The position numbers and the translations under genes were made by a program. Positions 52,154 through 61,004 of a stretch of DNA of 64,000 nt are shown in pieces. Each line of letters begins with the position of its first letter. Position 1 is the stretch's first letter. Source of the DNA: Alg239-R122 sp041746135 (GTDB lineage: Bacteria; Pseudomonadota; Alphaproteobacteria; Sphingomonadales; Sphingomonadaceae); contig JBGTHQ010000010.1 of the NCBI GenBank assembly GCA_041746135.1, forward strand, positions 1 to 64,000, given 5' to 3'. The notes below the pieces were generated by a model. That model did not search any database. It was not told the origin of the DNA and saw only the letters and a program-made list of their open reading frames with translations.

Positions 52154-52597
52154 TTAGCCTTTCGATTGTCGATCCATTGCAAACCGACCCGGACCGTTGG
52201 CGTAGAAATAAAGTAAAGCACCCATGATAGCGATATTCTTGAACAAAGGCCCCGTGTGTCCCGGAGCGATATGCACCGCTATCGTAATCGGAATTAATGT
52301 GAACAGAATTATCAAAGCCGAAGTTCGTGTCATAAACCCCAGTGCTAGGGATATGCCAAATACAATGAACGCTGCGCCGCTGAGCCACAGCAACCATACG
52401 GGATCGCCAATCATAAGCACGGTATCATACCAAGGAGATTCCTCAATCCTCGACAACATATGGGCATCGGCTCCGAAATGTCCCTAACCGCCGATGATGA
52501 AGATCAAGCTGGTTGCCAGTCGAAAAATCAAATCTGTCAACGAACGAAGTTTCTCCCTCGGCCGAAGTATTCCTTCCAAATTATTGATATAGTACAA
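52154..52597 (-). pseudogene. DoxX family membrane protein with in-frame amber codon
   Basis: Reading from a TTG at 52597 with GGGAAGGG upstream gives a DoxX-type four-helix protein of about 147 codons, but codon 38 is TAG (52486-52484), interrupting IFIIGG and GHFGAD where a leucine is expected. A single base change (TTG to TAG) explains it; the frame is otherwise open to the stop. Residues after the amber (MLSRIEESPW onward) keep the family pattern. DoxX proteins accompany thiosulfate or sulfide metabolism. Readthrough, reinitiation at the ATG just after the stop, or inactivation are all possible. It is last in the bigR operon. Confidence 0.82.
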
Positions 52598-52620
52598 GAG
52601 TATTTTCCCTTCCCCAGAAA

Positions 52621-53403
52621 TTAAAACTGCTGAATGCCTTTCCACAGCATATATGCGGCTACGATAAAGATGATGGCTGCGAAGACCGTTCGAAGCCTGC
52701 CTTTCGTTCCCGACAATCGTTTTGCTGTTGCAGCGCCTGCTATTCCGCCAAATAGACCGCCGCCGATAAAAACGGCAGCCAGGGGCCAATCGATGAGTCC
52801 GGATGCGGCATAATTAACCGCAGTAGTAAGTCCAAATGCAGATACGGCGACAAGCGATGACCCGACAGCATTAATGATTGGCATGCCAGTGGATGCAATC
52901 AGCCCGGGTACAATCAGAAACCCACCGCCAATTCCGAAAAAACCCGAAAAGGCACCGCTACCCAGCCCGTAGCTTACAACCTTGGGTGCATTTGCTTTAT
53001 CGCATTGCGCATCCGGATCGCCCGCCTCATCACGTCCCCGCAACATGATAATTCCGACAGCCACCATGACAATTGCGAACAGAAAAAGCAGTCTTTCTCC
53101 GTCCATAGCTTTACCTGCGGTTGAACCAGCGAACGCGCCAAAAATGCCGCCAGCGGTGTACATCAGCACACATCGCCATTTGACAGCGCCGGCTTTGATG
53201 TGGCTGATCAAGGCGGTTGCAGCGCTAGCTGCCACTGCCAAGGCACCGGTGCCAATCGCGACATGGGGATTGGGTACACCGACAAGATAAATCAGCAACG
53301 GAATGGCCAGGATTGATCCTCCGCCTCCTACCAATCCGAGAGAAAATGCTACTAACGCGCCGGAAAATGCGGCAAAAATATATTGAACAAGATCAAGTGG
53401 CAT
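52621..53403 (-). CDS. TauE/SafE family sulfite/anion exporter
   Basis: A 260-residue membrane protein with about eight segments and the two family repeats, GLVGGGGSILAIPLL in the first half and FFGIGGGFLIVPGL in the second. Members export sulfite, sulfoacetate or related anions. In the bigR operon of Xylella and Agrobacterium a TauE-like exporter removes sulfite formed from persulfide. Its ATG follows the preceding stop directly (TGAATG). Confidence 0.92.
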   Translation of the reverse strand: MPLDLVQYIFAAFSGALVAFSLGLVGGGGSILAIPLLIYLVGVPNPHVAIGTGALAVAASAATALISHIKAGAVKWRCVLMYTAGGIFGAFAGSTAGKAMDGERLLFLFAIVMVAVGIIMLRGRDEAGDPDAQCDKANAPKVVSYGLGSGAFSGFFGIGGGFLIVPGLIASTGMPIINAVGSSLVAVSAFGLTTAVNYAASGLIDWPLAAVFIGGGLFGGIAGAATAKRLSGTKGRLRTVFAAIIFIVAAYMLWKGIQQF

Positions 53404-53823
53404 TCAGGTTACCTTTGCTTCGATTAGTTTGAATGCAGCCATTGCAAGAAGCATCACCGCGACAAACAGCAGCGCCGATGCCGGGTTAATGACTAAAGCA
53501 GCAAGCGCTGGACCGGGACATAGCCCCGCAATGCCCCAGCCTATCCCAAAGGTTATTGCCCCGCTGACTAGCTTTCGATCGATCTTGTGCGTTTCCGGTA
53601 CCGCAAATTCTGTTGACGCAAGTGGCTGTTCCAGTTTTTTTCGGAGCCACCAGGCAAGCGCCATCGGCAAAATTGCTCCCCCCATGACAAAGGCCAGAGT
53701 GGGGTCCCAATGACCAAAAACATCGAGGAACGCGCGGACACGGTCGGGATCAATCATACCCGAAACCGCAAGCCCGGCCCCAAATAATATTCCCGAAACA
53801 AGCGCGATCAATGGGCGGGTCAT
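53404..53823 (-). CDS. DUF6691/YeeE-type membrane protein, second half of thiosulfate/persulfide channel
   Basis: A 139-residue protein with four hydrophobic segments. FGAGLAVSGMIDPDRV and GWGIAGLCPGPALAAL are the conserved cysteine-bearing loops of YeeE/YedE (PmpB-like) proteins. The cysteine in GLCPGP is the likely sulfur-relay residue. It pairs with the preceding gene to form a complete YeeE-like unit. The start at 53823 overlaps the preceding stop by four bases; a longer upstream frame is a shadow. Confidence 0.88.
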   Translation of the reverse strand: MTRPLIALVSGILFGAGLAVSGMIDPDRVRAFLDVFGHWDPTLAFVMGGAILPMALAWWLRKKLEQPLASTEFAVPETHKIDRKLVSGAITFGIGWGIAGLCPGPALAALVINPASALLFVAVMLLAMAAFKLIEAKVT

Positions 53824-54260
53824 GACCAACCCGCCATCCGCATGACAGTGACAGTTACTATGCCGCTGGCGATAAAAAGCGCGGTTGCGATAATGGACCG
53901 CCGAGATAATCGCGAGAGGCCGCAAACGCCGTGGCCGCTTGTGCAGCCTGATCCAAGCCGGGTTCCAATGCCCACAAAAACTGCGCCCAGCACTAGTGTC
54001 AGCCAAGATTCAGGAAAGCGGCTGACCAATGGCCCGCTTAAGAACGATATAATCAAAGCGCCCAAAGGGAGCCCGAGCACGAAACAAATCGCAATAAGCC
54101 GAGAATTATTCGAGCCGGATAATCCAATGCTACGCGCTGCCAAACCGCTTACTCCAGCGATTTGCCCTAACCCAAGCAACATTACGGCTGCTGCAATACC
54201 AATCATGAAGCCGCCCAGGAAACCTTCCAGCGGCATTGCTTGGGGAAATTGTGATAACAT
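53820..54260 (-). CDS. YeeE/YedE family membrane protein, first half of thiosulfate/persulfide channel
   Basis: A 146-residue protein with four hydrophobic segments. GSGCTSGHGVCGLSRLSRRS is the signature loop of YeeE/YedE (PmpA-like) proteins, with two cysteines that relay sulfur. Split two-gene YeeE units are standard in bigR operons. Its ATG shares one base with the stop of the metallo-hydrolase gene (TGATG). Confidence 0.9.
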   Translation of the reverse strand: MLSQFPQAMPLEGFLGGFMIGIAAAVMLLGLGQIAGVSGLAARSIGLSGSNNSRLIAICFVLGLPLGALIISFLSGPLVSRFPESWLTLVLGAVFVGIGTRLGSGCTSGHGVCGLSRLSRRSIIATALFIASGIVTVTVMRMAGWS

Positions 54261-55195
54261 CAGAGTTGATCCAATGGCGTTTTGATATAACGAACGCCGT
54301 TGCTTTCGGCTGGTGGTAGATGTCCAGCCCGCATATTGATCTGCACTGATGGAATGATTAAGCTTGGCAATCCAAGCGTTGCATCTCGCTCGGTTCGCAT
54401 TTTGACAAATTCATCTTCGCTTATGCCATCATGAACATGCACGTTCGATCGCCGCTGGTCGCCTACCGTAGTATCCCATTTGAAATAGTCCCGGTCCGGG
54501 GCTTTATAGTCATGACAAAGATACAGCGCCGTATCGTCTGGCAAAGAGAGTAATCGCTGGATAGATCGATAAAGCTGACGGGCATTCCCGCCGGGAAAAT
54601 CAGCGCGAGCAGACCCATAATCAGGCATAAACAAGGTATCACCGGTAAAAACCGAACCGCCAATGACATATGCAAGGTCAGCTGGAGTATGGCCCGGTAC
54701 ATGCAATGCAGAGACAGGAATATTGCCTATCTCGAACTGCTCACCGTCTTCAAAAATATAATCGAAATCAGAACCGTCGCGAACAAATTCGGAACCCAAA
54801 TTGAATATCTCACCAAACACATTCTGAACCGCGATTATCTCTCGGCCTATGGCAATCTGACCACCAAGCTTCTCTTTAAGATAGGGCGCGGCAGACAGAT
54901 GATCGGCATGTGCGTGGGTCTCAAGTAGCCAATCTACGTTAAGTGCCTTCTCCTCGATATAGTCGATTATCAAGTTGGCCGAGGAAAAGGCGGTGCGACC
55001 CGAAGCGGAATCATACTCGCGTACACTGTCAATAATCGCGGCTCGCCTGGTGTCAGGATCGTGCACTACGTAACTTGCGGTATTAGTTACTTCGTCAAAA
55101 AAAGATTTTATATGTGGCTGTAAGACGTTGCTTTGAAGAGCATTTTTGATCTGCATATTGGCCTGAGCTAAAGCCTGGTCATTTTTGAATTTCAT
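54260..55195 (-). CDS. blh: Metallo-beta-lactamase-fold persulfide dioxygenase-like enzyme (Blh)
   Basis: A 311-residue protein. H94-A-H96-A-D98-H99 in THAHADHLSA starts the metal site, with a histidine in VPGHTPADL, an aspartate in FTGDTLF and a histidine in LCHDYKA completing it. The pattern is that of ETHE1/Blh persulfide dioxygenases, which oxidise glutathione persulfide to sulfite with one iron. Compared with ETHE1 it has an N-terminal addition, as in Xylella Blh. Its start overlaps the bigR stop (ATGA). Confidence 0.92.
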   Translation of the reverse strand: MKFKNDQALAQANMQIKNALQSNVLQPHIKSFFDEVTNTASYVVHDPDTRRAAIIDSVREYDSASGRTAFSSANLIIDYIEEKALNVDWLLETHAHADHLSAAPYLKEKLGGQIAIGREIIAVQNVFGEIFNLGSEFVRDGSDFDYIFEDGEQFEIGNIPVSALHVPGHTPADLAYVIGGSVFTGDTLFMPDYGSARADFPGGNARQLYRSIQRLLSLPDDTALYLCHDYKAPDRDYFKWDTTVGDQRRSNVHVHDGISEDEFVKMRTERDATLGLPSLIIPSVQINMRAGHLPPAESNGVRYIKTPLDQL

Positions 55196-55542
55196 TTGGA
55201 GTTCTCCGTAAGCTGTTCGACGTCAAGATCGGGGCAATAAATATCGCGAAGCAATGCGACCACTCGGCCAACATTCGGGTTGACGATGCGATAAAAAAGA
55301 GTTTGGGATTCGCGCCGGAAATCTACCAATCCATCTTTGCGCAAACGGGCTAAATGTTGCGAAAGCGCCGACTGGCTGATGCCGATACTATCTACCAGCG
55401 TTCCAACAGCCAGTTCATTTTCTACTGTCAAATGACATAGAATGAGCAAGCGTCGTTCATTGGATAGCGCTTTCAGCAGGTTGGCGGCATTTGAAGCACT
55501 TTCAGTTAATTGGGCAATTGTGGGTTCGGACATAAGCATCAT
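55192..55542 (-). CDS. bigR: BigR/SqrR-type ArsR-family persulfide-responsive repressor
   Basis: A 116-residue winged-helix repressor. SQSALSQHLARLRKDGLV is the recognition helix. C36 in LLILCHLT and C103 in DIYCPDL occupy the places of the two redox cysteines that link through a tetrasulfide in SqrR and BigR when persulfides rise, releasing DNA. An ATG three codons further in (55533) is an alternative start. It heads a tightly overlapping operon of five further genes and has its probable operator at the start codon. Confidence 0.92.
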   Translation of the reverse strand: MMLMSEPTIAQLTESASNAANLLKALSNERRLLILCHLTVENELAVGTLVDSIGISQSALSQHLARLRKDGLVDFRRESQTLFYRIVNPNVGRVVALLRDIYCPDLDVEQLTENSK

Positions 55543-55577
55543 ATATTAGATTATACTAAATAAGCAATAGCTAATAT
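55543..55577. promoter_or_regulatory. Probable BigR operator and promoter
   Basis: ATATTAG at 55543-55549 is repeated in inverse orientation as CTAATAT at 55571-55577, and TTAGATTATACTAA within it is near-symmetric. A minus-strand TATAAT (55555-55550) could be the -10 element. The site touches the bigR start codon, so self-repression is likely. Assignment rests on position and symmetry. Confidence 0.6.
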
Positions 55578-55767
55578 AATATGGTCAAGCGGTAGTTATC
55601 AAATCCGCGCAATTGCGGTAAATGCAGGTGCGAGCGTGCATTAATCCGATATCCCAAACTGGCGTCGTCATCGATCACCCCCCCCCGATCTCCACACGCG
55701 ATTTCCGTAATCCTGCCAATTCGGTTTAAATCAGGCTGCGCGATAATGATCCAACAGCTGTGGCCTA

Positions 55768-55953
55768 AGTCCACCGCACGGCGGGTAGAAGCCTGCATTA
55801 GCGGATCGCTTGGGGACATACGTCCCGCGCCCCGCTTTCGCGAAATGACAATCGAAGGGTATTGTCATGCTGGCGTCAGAATTCCCGGACGGGATCGAGC
55901 CATCACTTCAAATTGCTTGGTTCAATTTGAAAGCTGCCGTTCCGGAATCGCCC
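55768..55953. repeat. Island repeat copy R2 (no tRNA part)
   Basis: It matches R3 from CACCGCACG through GAATCGCCC and R1 over the shared part, including both hairpins, but lacks the tRNA-Leu half. It marks the boundary between the two island modules. The 190 bases between the bigR operator and this repeat hold nothing recognisable. Confidence 0.88.
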
Positions 55954-56287
55954 CAATTAGTGACGTTCACTGTAGATTGACCCTATGTCTGCTTCGCGCC
56001 CTAATCTCGGTCATTCGCGGACCGATTCTTGTTTCCCGAAAGCAGACGTTCCCAGCTCCGCATCCGAACCGAAACGCAAAGATTGGTACGGACGCTGATA
56101 GCTGCCTGTACCGTTTCGCGTCTGCAAGAAGTGAAGTCTTTCGGACTGAACCAACCGATGCTTAAGGCGCAATACCGAGAATTAAACGGAAAGCCGCCGA
56201 TTAGGCGCAAAATACAACGCTAGATGCCACTCCCCTTCAAACGATAGCCTCATAGACAATTCTCATCCGAAACATGGGAATTGAACA
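55954..56287. other. Intergenic region before the glutamine-synthetase operon
   Basis: No supported gene. Short frames exist but lack ribosome-binding sites and recognisable products. It should contain the promoter of the operon starting at 56288; none was pinned down. Confidence 0.4.
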
Positions 56288-56572
56288 ATGACTATCAAAC
56301 TGGACAAAGTGTTGTCCGCTCTTGCTGCGCTGATGATCAGCGTCGCCTCCCTGGCGGCAGTTACAGATGTGCAAGCCAAAGAGCGGGACGATTTCAACTC
56401 ACTTGAACAACCTCGATGCGAGGCCCGTACCTATGGTCCATCGCATCATCCCGCGCACCAGCGGCGCGGCACAGAATGTAATCGAGATGAGCTCTCCGAG
56501 GCCGCCACAAATATGGAAGGTCGGCCCTGTGCGGCCTTCGCCCCGACACTGAGAAACCCAAGAGGAGAATGA
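56288..56572 (+). CDS. Small predicted secreted protein coupled to glutamine synthetase
   Basis: A 94-residue protein not recognised. A signal peptide (to about residue 30, TDVQA) is followed by a short hydrophilic part with three cysteines (in QPRCEAR, TECNRD and RPCAAF). Its TGA overlaps an ATG in the glutamine synthetase leader. The mature part is low in hydrophobic residues and may be unfolded or metal-binding. It could instead be a leader remnant whose C-terminal part is no longer meaningful. Only the signal peptide and placement support it. Confidence 0.5.
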   Translation: MTIKLDKVLSALAALMISVASLAAVTDVQAKERDDFNSLEQPRCEARTYGPSHHPAHQRRGTECNRDELSEAATNMEGRPCAAFAPTLRNPRGE

Positions 56573-56574
56573 CT

Positions 56575-57648
56575 ATGAGCCTTGCAGAATATATATGGTT
56601 GGACGGCAATCGCCCTACCCAAGGACTCCGCGCTAAGACGCGCTTCATCGACATCGAACGCCAAGATGCGAGTCCTGAGAACTTTCCGGAATGGAGCTTC
56701 GACGGCTCCTCGACCCAGCAGGCCGAAGGCAGCGATTCAGACTGCGGACTGAAGCCGGTATGTGTGGTAAGCGACCCCATTCGCGGCGGCGATAACTATC
56801 TCGTGCTTTGCGAAGTACAGAATGCCGACGGAAGCGATCATGTAACCAACTCGCGGGCTGACCTGCGAGCAATCCTAGCCGCCGGCGGTGCCGAGCGTGA
56901 TGCATGGATCGGTTTCGAACAGGAATATACGCTCTACCAAAGCGGACGCCCCCTCGGCTTCCCTATGTCCGGTTATCCCGAGCCTCAGGGCCCCTTCTAC
57001 TGCGGGGTCGGTGCGGACCGCGCCTTCGGCCGGATGATCGCTGACGAGCATGCGCATCTCTGCCTTGATGCTGGCCTTCTTTACTACGGTCTCAATGCCG
57101 AAGTGATGCCGGGCCAGTGGGAATTCCAGATCGGCTACCGCGGGTTTGAAGGTGACGATCCGGGCCTGCTTAATACAGCCGATCATATGTGGATCGCCCG
57201 CTTTCTTCTGGACCGTGTTGCCGAAAAGCACGGTGTGATCGTCTGTTACGATAACAAGCCGATGAAAGGCGACTGGAATGGCGCCGGAATGCATACCAAC
57301 TTCTCCTGCTCAAAGACGCGGGCAGAAGGCGGTCTGGATGCGATCTACGAAGCTATTCGCCGTCTCGCTCACAAGCACGACCAGCACATCGCAGTGTATG
57401 GCGACCGACTTGAGGAGCGCCTTACCGGAGCGCACGAAACCTGTTCGATCAGCGAGTTTAAGGCTGGCGGGGCCGATCGGGGGGCCTCCATCCGCATTCC
57501 GTTGGGTGTTGAGCGGGCAGGCTTCGGCTATTTCGAAGACCGCCGCCCGGGAGCCAATGCATGCCCTTACCAGGTGGCGGCCCGCATCGCCTCGACGGTG
57601 TTCGATATCGAAATCGAGGACCATTCACAGATGGCGCTTGTCGCCTGA
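56575..57648 (+). CDS. glnII: Glutamine synthetase type II (eukaryote-like GSII)
   Basis: A 357-residue enzyme making glutamine from glutamate, ammonia and ATP. AEYIWLDG opens it, WSFDGSST is at residues 40-47, FEQEYTL at 114-120, then NAEVMPGQWEFQ, GDWNGAGMHTNFS for the ATP/glutamate site and GADRGASIRIP. GSII has no adenylylation loop, so it escapes GlnE control; rhizobia and some others carry it as an extra enzyme. The ATG at 56575 has GGAG seven bases upstream, so it is used instead of 56569. It is followed 97 bases later by a glutaminase. Confidence 0.95.
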   Translation: MSLAEYIWLDGNRPTQGLRAKTRFIDIERQDASPENFPEWSFDGSSTQQAEGSDSDCGLKPVCVVSDPIRGGDNYLVLCEVQNADGSDHVTNSRADLRAILAAGGAERDAWIGFEQEYTLYQSGRPLGFPMSGYPEPQGPFYCGVGADRAFGRMIADEHAHLCLDAGLLYYGLNAEVMPGQWEFQIGYRGFEGDDPGLLNTADHMWIARFLLDRVAEKHGVIVCYDNKPMKGDWNGAGMHTNFSCSKTRAEGGLDAIYEAIRRLAHKHDQHIAVYGDRLEERLTGAHETCSISEFKAGGADRGASIRIPLGVERAGFGYFEDRRPGANACPYQVAARIASTVFDIEIEDHSQMALVA

Positions 57649-57745
57649 CCTCGACACCAGCCCCCTAGATCTCACTGACAAGGCGAGGTCACGACCGGGT
57701 ATGCACCGTCCCGCAAATCCAGTCGCACTTTTAGAGAGAAAACAT

Positions 57746-59338
57746 ATGGTAACGCTCAAAAGCATTGCCGCAGATTCCAAGGGATTTGCGGCAAAAAACC
57801 TCATAAACTCGTTGAAAAGCGAGCACACCCAAGCGGTCTCCAATGCAATGCTGATCCGCGCACTCGAGGAAATGGGACTCCAGCGCGACGACCCGCGACT
57901 CTCTTCGCTTTTCGAAAAACTAGACGATATGCCGGGCAGCGGGACGCTCGACGAAGGCGGACTGCGCTCGCTGCTGGGAGAAGTCGAGGCTTCGCTGGTA
58001 GAGCGAGCGCTGTCGGGCTCGCTCATTATTCCTGCATTCGACGAATTCAGGGACCAACTAGTTTCAATATTTGAAACTTGTCGCGGCGAATCCAGCGGAT
58101 CTGTGGCAAGCTATATCCCCCAGCTCGCAAGAGTCGACCCCGAGAAGTTTGCAATGGCCGTGTGCACGATTGATGGCCAACGCCACTCGATCGGGGATCA
58201 TAACGATCGCTTCTGCGTGCAGTCCACCTGCAAGCCAGTGAACTATGCCATCGCGCATGGACTATCGAGCGCCAACTCGATCCATAGCCATGTCGGCCGC
58301 GAGCCATCCGGACGGTCGTTCAACGAACTTACTTTGAACCCTGCTGGATTGCCCCACAATCCAATGATCAATGCCGGTGCAATTATGGCGAGTTCGCTCA
58401 TCAAGCCGCATGAAAGTCTGGCCGATCGGTTCGATTTTATGATGTCGAAATGGCGGGACCTTGGAGGAGGAGCAGAGCCGGGCTTCGACAACACGGTTTT
58501 CCTGTCGGAAAAAGCGACAGCAGACCGGAACTTCGCACTGGCCTATTTTATGCGCGAGAATGACGCATTTCCACCCAATACCGACCTGATGGAAACGCTA
58601 GACTTTTATTTCCAGTGCTGTTCGATAAGCATCGACGTCAGGCATATGGCGACAATCGCGGCCACGCTGGCAAATGGAGGGGTGTGTCCGACGACGAACC
58701 AACGCGTGCTCGATGCCGAGGCGGTTCGCAACTGCCTTTCCTTGATGTATTCTTGTGGCATGTACGACTACTCTGGCGAATTCGCGTTTACCGTCGGCAT
58801 TCCTGCCAAGTCAGGGGTTTCGGGTGCCCTCATGCTGGTTGTTCCCGGAGTTTGCGGCATTGCCATATGGAGCCCGCGACTGGACCGGTGCGGCAACAGC
58901 GTGCGCGGCGTCCGGTTCGCCCAGGAACTGTCGAAGAGATACTCCTTTCACAGTTACGCGACGATGGTTCAGGGGGAGGCACTGATCGACCCAACCAAGT
59001 CTCAAGTCGAGCGCGTAGCGGAGGTGGCAAGTTCACTTTGTTCGGCCGCTTCGGTTGGAGACCTAGGTGAATTGAGGCGATTGGTTGCCAGCGGTGCAGA
59101 AATCCTGCAAGCTGACTATGACGGACGAACGGCCTTGCATCTTGCGGCATCTGAAGGTCGTATCGGCGTCGTGCGTTTTCTCTTGTCAATCGGTGCCGAT
59201 GCAAAACAGAAAGATCGCTGGGGCAATACCGCCCTCGCCGATGCAAAGCGTGAAGGCAGGGGGGATGTAGTGGAAATTCTCTCCAACCTAGAGACAGCAG
59301 AACCGGTGAAATCCGAGCCGCGCCGCAAGGCGGCATAA
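57746..59338 (+). CDS. glsA: Glutaminase with animal GLS-type architecture (glutaminase domain plus ankyrin repeats)
   Basis: A 530-residue serine-dependent glutaminase releasing ammonia from glutamine. An N-terminal helical, EF-hand-like region (about 20-110) precedes the beta-lactamase-like catalytic domain with S160 and K163 in CVQSTCKP, N209 in NPMINAGAI, SEKATADRNFA and SCGMYDYSG. The C-terminal 100 residues form ankyrin repeats (DYDGRTALHLAASEG, then KDRWGNTALADA). This order is that of human kidney-type GLS, longer than the usual 310-residue bacterial enzyme. The ATG at 57746 has GAGAG upstream; a longer frame into glnII is a shadow. Confidence 0.94.
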   Translation: MVTLKSIAADSKGFAAKNLINSLKSEHTQAVSNAMLIRALEEMGLQRDDPRLSSLFEKLDDMPGSGTLDEGGLRSLLGEVEASLVERALSGSLIIPAFDEFRDQLVSIFETCRGESSGSVASYIPQLARVDPEKFAMAVCTIDGQRHSIGDHNDRFCVQSTCKPVNYAIAHGLSSANSIHSHVGREPSGRSFNELTLNPAGLPHNPMINAGAIMASSLIKPHESLADRFDFMMSKWRDLGGGAEPGFDNTVFLSEKATADRNFALAYFMRENDAFPPNTDLMETLDFYFQCCSISIDVRHMATIAATLANGGVCPTTNQRVLDAEAVRNCLSLMYSCGMYDYSGEFAFTVGIPAKSGVSGALMLVVPGVCGIAIWSPRLDRCGNSVRGVRFAQELSKRYSFHSYATMVQGEALIDPTKSQVERVAEVASSLCSAASVGDLGELRRLVASGAEILQADYDGRTALHLAASEGRIGVVRFLLSIGADAKQKDRWGNTALADAKREGRGDVVEILSNLETAEPVKSEPRRKAA

Positions 59339-59358
59339 GGTCGAAAAGAGGGGGTGAC

Positions 59359-60945
59359 GTGCTTCAGATCAATATCCTCGGCTCCATATCTGTGCGCGAA
59401 GATGGGAAAAGCGTGGCGCTTCCCGCCTCGCGCAAAACTCGGGCGCTGATCGCATATATGGCTATCGAACCGGGCCCGCACACCAGGTCTGCGTTATGTG
59501 ATATTTTTTGGGAAATACCTGATGATCCGCGCGCATCACTCCGCTGGTCGCTCAGCAAGTTGCGTACGGTCTTGAATTCGGAAGATCACGAGAGACTATT
59601 GGCTGATCGGCAAGGCGTGAAGCTCGAACTCCAAGACATCAAAGTTGACTATTTGGCAGTTCGGGAAACCGTTCGCGACCCGGCCGCCGCTCTCGATGAT
59701 CTGGCGAAGGCATGGGAGATGTCTGACAGTGAGATGCTGGAGGACTGCGAACTTTCGAACCAGCCGGATTTCATGATTTGGCTTGGTCAGCAGCGAAACG
59801 AACTTTCGAGAATGCGATTCGAAATTGCCAAGCGCGCAGCCTTGGCTGACCAGCTTTCGAGCACCGATAGGGATAGGTGGGCCGAGCGCTGGCTGACCCA
59901 AGCTCCTTTCGACCACGAAGCGGCGGAAAATGCCGTCGCTTCGAAGCGCGCGATCGGAATGGAAGCCCAAGCTGCTGAGTTGCGGGCAGATCTGCAGCGG
60001 AGTTTCCGCGAAGCAGGACTAACTCCGCCGGAGTTTTCCAAGGAGAGTCAAACCGCTCCCGGTCCCGCGACGACTGTCGGGTTGGCAATGAAGGCCGTCG
60101 CACCTCGGCAATCGATCCGCTTTGTACAAGCGAAGGACATGACATCCATTGCTTGGGCAAGTGTCGGCGACAAGGATAACCCTCCACTTATCAAAGCAGC
60201 GAATTGGCTCAATCATCTGGAACTGGACTGGGAAGCACCGATCTGGAGCCCTCTTTTTCGGCAGCTAGCCGAAACCTTTCATCTGGTGCGTTATGACGAG
60301 CGTGGTTGTGGTCTTTCTGATTGGGACGCCCCTGACATCGATTTCGAAAGCTTCGTCGACGATCTGAAGCTGGTTGCCGATGCCTCGGGTCTCGACAAAT
60401 TTCCTTTGCTCGGAATCAGTCAGGGTGCTGCTGTGTCCATCGAATTTGCAGCGCGTTATCCAGAGCGAGTGAGCAAGCTCGTCCTTTTCGGTGGCTATCC
60501 GTGTGGTTGGCGGCATACGGCGAATGAGGATGAGGTCCGCGAACGCGAAGCAGTGATGGTGCTAACTGAGACGGGTTGGGGACGGGACAATCCCGTGTAT
60601 CGCAATATGTTCTCGCAAAGCTTTATGCCGGACGCGACGATAGAGGAGCTGTCGTGGTTCGACGAATTCCAGCGGCTCACGACATCGCCTGCCAATGCGG
60701 TACGGTTCCTCGAAGCCTTTTCGACGCTCGATGTCAGAAGCAGCCTAGCGAAGGTTCAATGCCCGACGCTGGTAGTGCATTCACAGCGGGATCAGCGGAT
60801 TCCTCTCGGTACCGGTGTTAACATGGCCTCGCAGATACCTCATGCGCGATTTTCTAGCGTCAACAGCAGCAATCACTTGCTCTTGGGTAGAGAGCTGGCC
60901 TCTGGACAATTCGTTCAGGCAGTCCGGGATTTTCTATTAAATTAG
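59359..60945 (+). CDS. SARP-like transcription regulator fused to an alpha/beta hydrolase
   Basis: A 528-residue two-part protein. Residues 1-95 form an OmpR/SARP-type winged helix (LPASRKTRALIAYMAI, then RASLRWSLSKLR). About 100-215 is a BTAD-like helical domain. From about 255 an alpha/beta hydrolase follows, with S354 in GISQGAA, D478 in SQRDQRIP and H506 in SSNHLLL, a complete triad. The hydrolase part could be a ligand sensor or an enzyme that clears the inducer. It starts at GTG 59359, 20 bases after the glutaminase stop, with AAGAGGGGG upstream, so it belongs to the same operon. Confidence 0.88.
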   Translation: MLQINILGSISVREDGKSVALPASRKTRALIAYMAIEPGPHTRSALCDIFWEIPDDPRASLRWSLSKLRTVLNSEDHERLLADRQGVKLELQDIKVDYLAVRETVRDPAAALDDLAKAWEMSDSEMLEDCELSNQPDFMIWLGQQRNELSRMRFEIAKRAALADQLSSTDRDRWAERWLTQAPFDHEAAENAVASKRAIGMEAQAAELRADLQRSFREAGLTPPEFSKESQTAPGPATTVGLAMKAVAPRQSIRFVQAKDMTSIAWASVGDKDNPPLIKAANWLNHLELDWEAPIWSPLFRQLAETFHLVRYDERGCGLSDWDAPDIDFESFVDDLKLVADASGLDKFPLLGISQGAAVSIEFAARYPERVSKLVLFGGYPCGWRHTANEDEVREREAVMVLTETGWGRDNPVYRNMFSQSFMPDATIEELSWFDEFQRLTTSPANAVRFLEAFSTLDVRSSLAKVQCPTLVVHSQRDQRIPLGTGVNMASQIPHARFSSVNSSNHLLLGRELASGQFVQAVRDFLLN

Positions 60946-61004
60946 CCAGTCATGAGGCACTGTCAGAGCAGCTGCAGCGGCTAGCAGGACGTGCGTGCAC
61001 TGCA

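Noticed and set aside
56029..56223. A 64-codon frame before the glutamine operon
   Set aside because: There is no ribosome-binding site and no family resemblance strong enough to claim a gene or a remnant.
57278..57745. An upstream extension of the glutaminase frame into glnII
   Set aside because: It overlaps glnII in another frame, and the ATG at 57746 has its own ribosome-binding site and gives the expected domain start.
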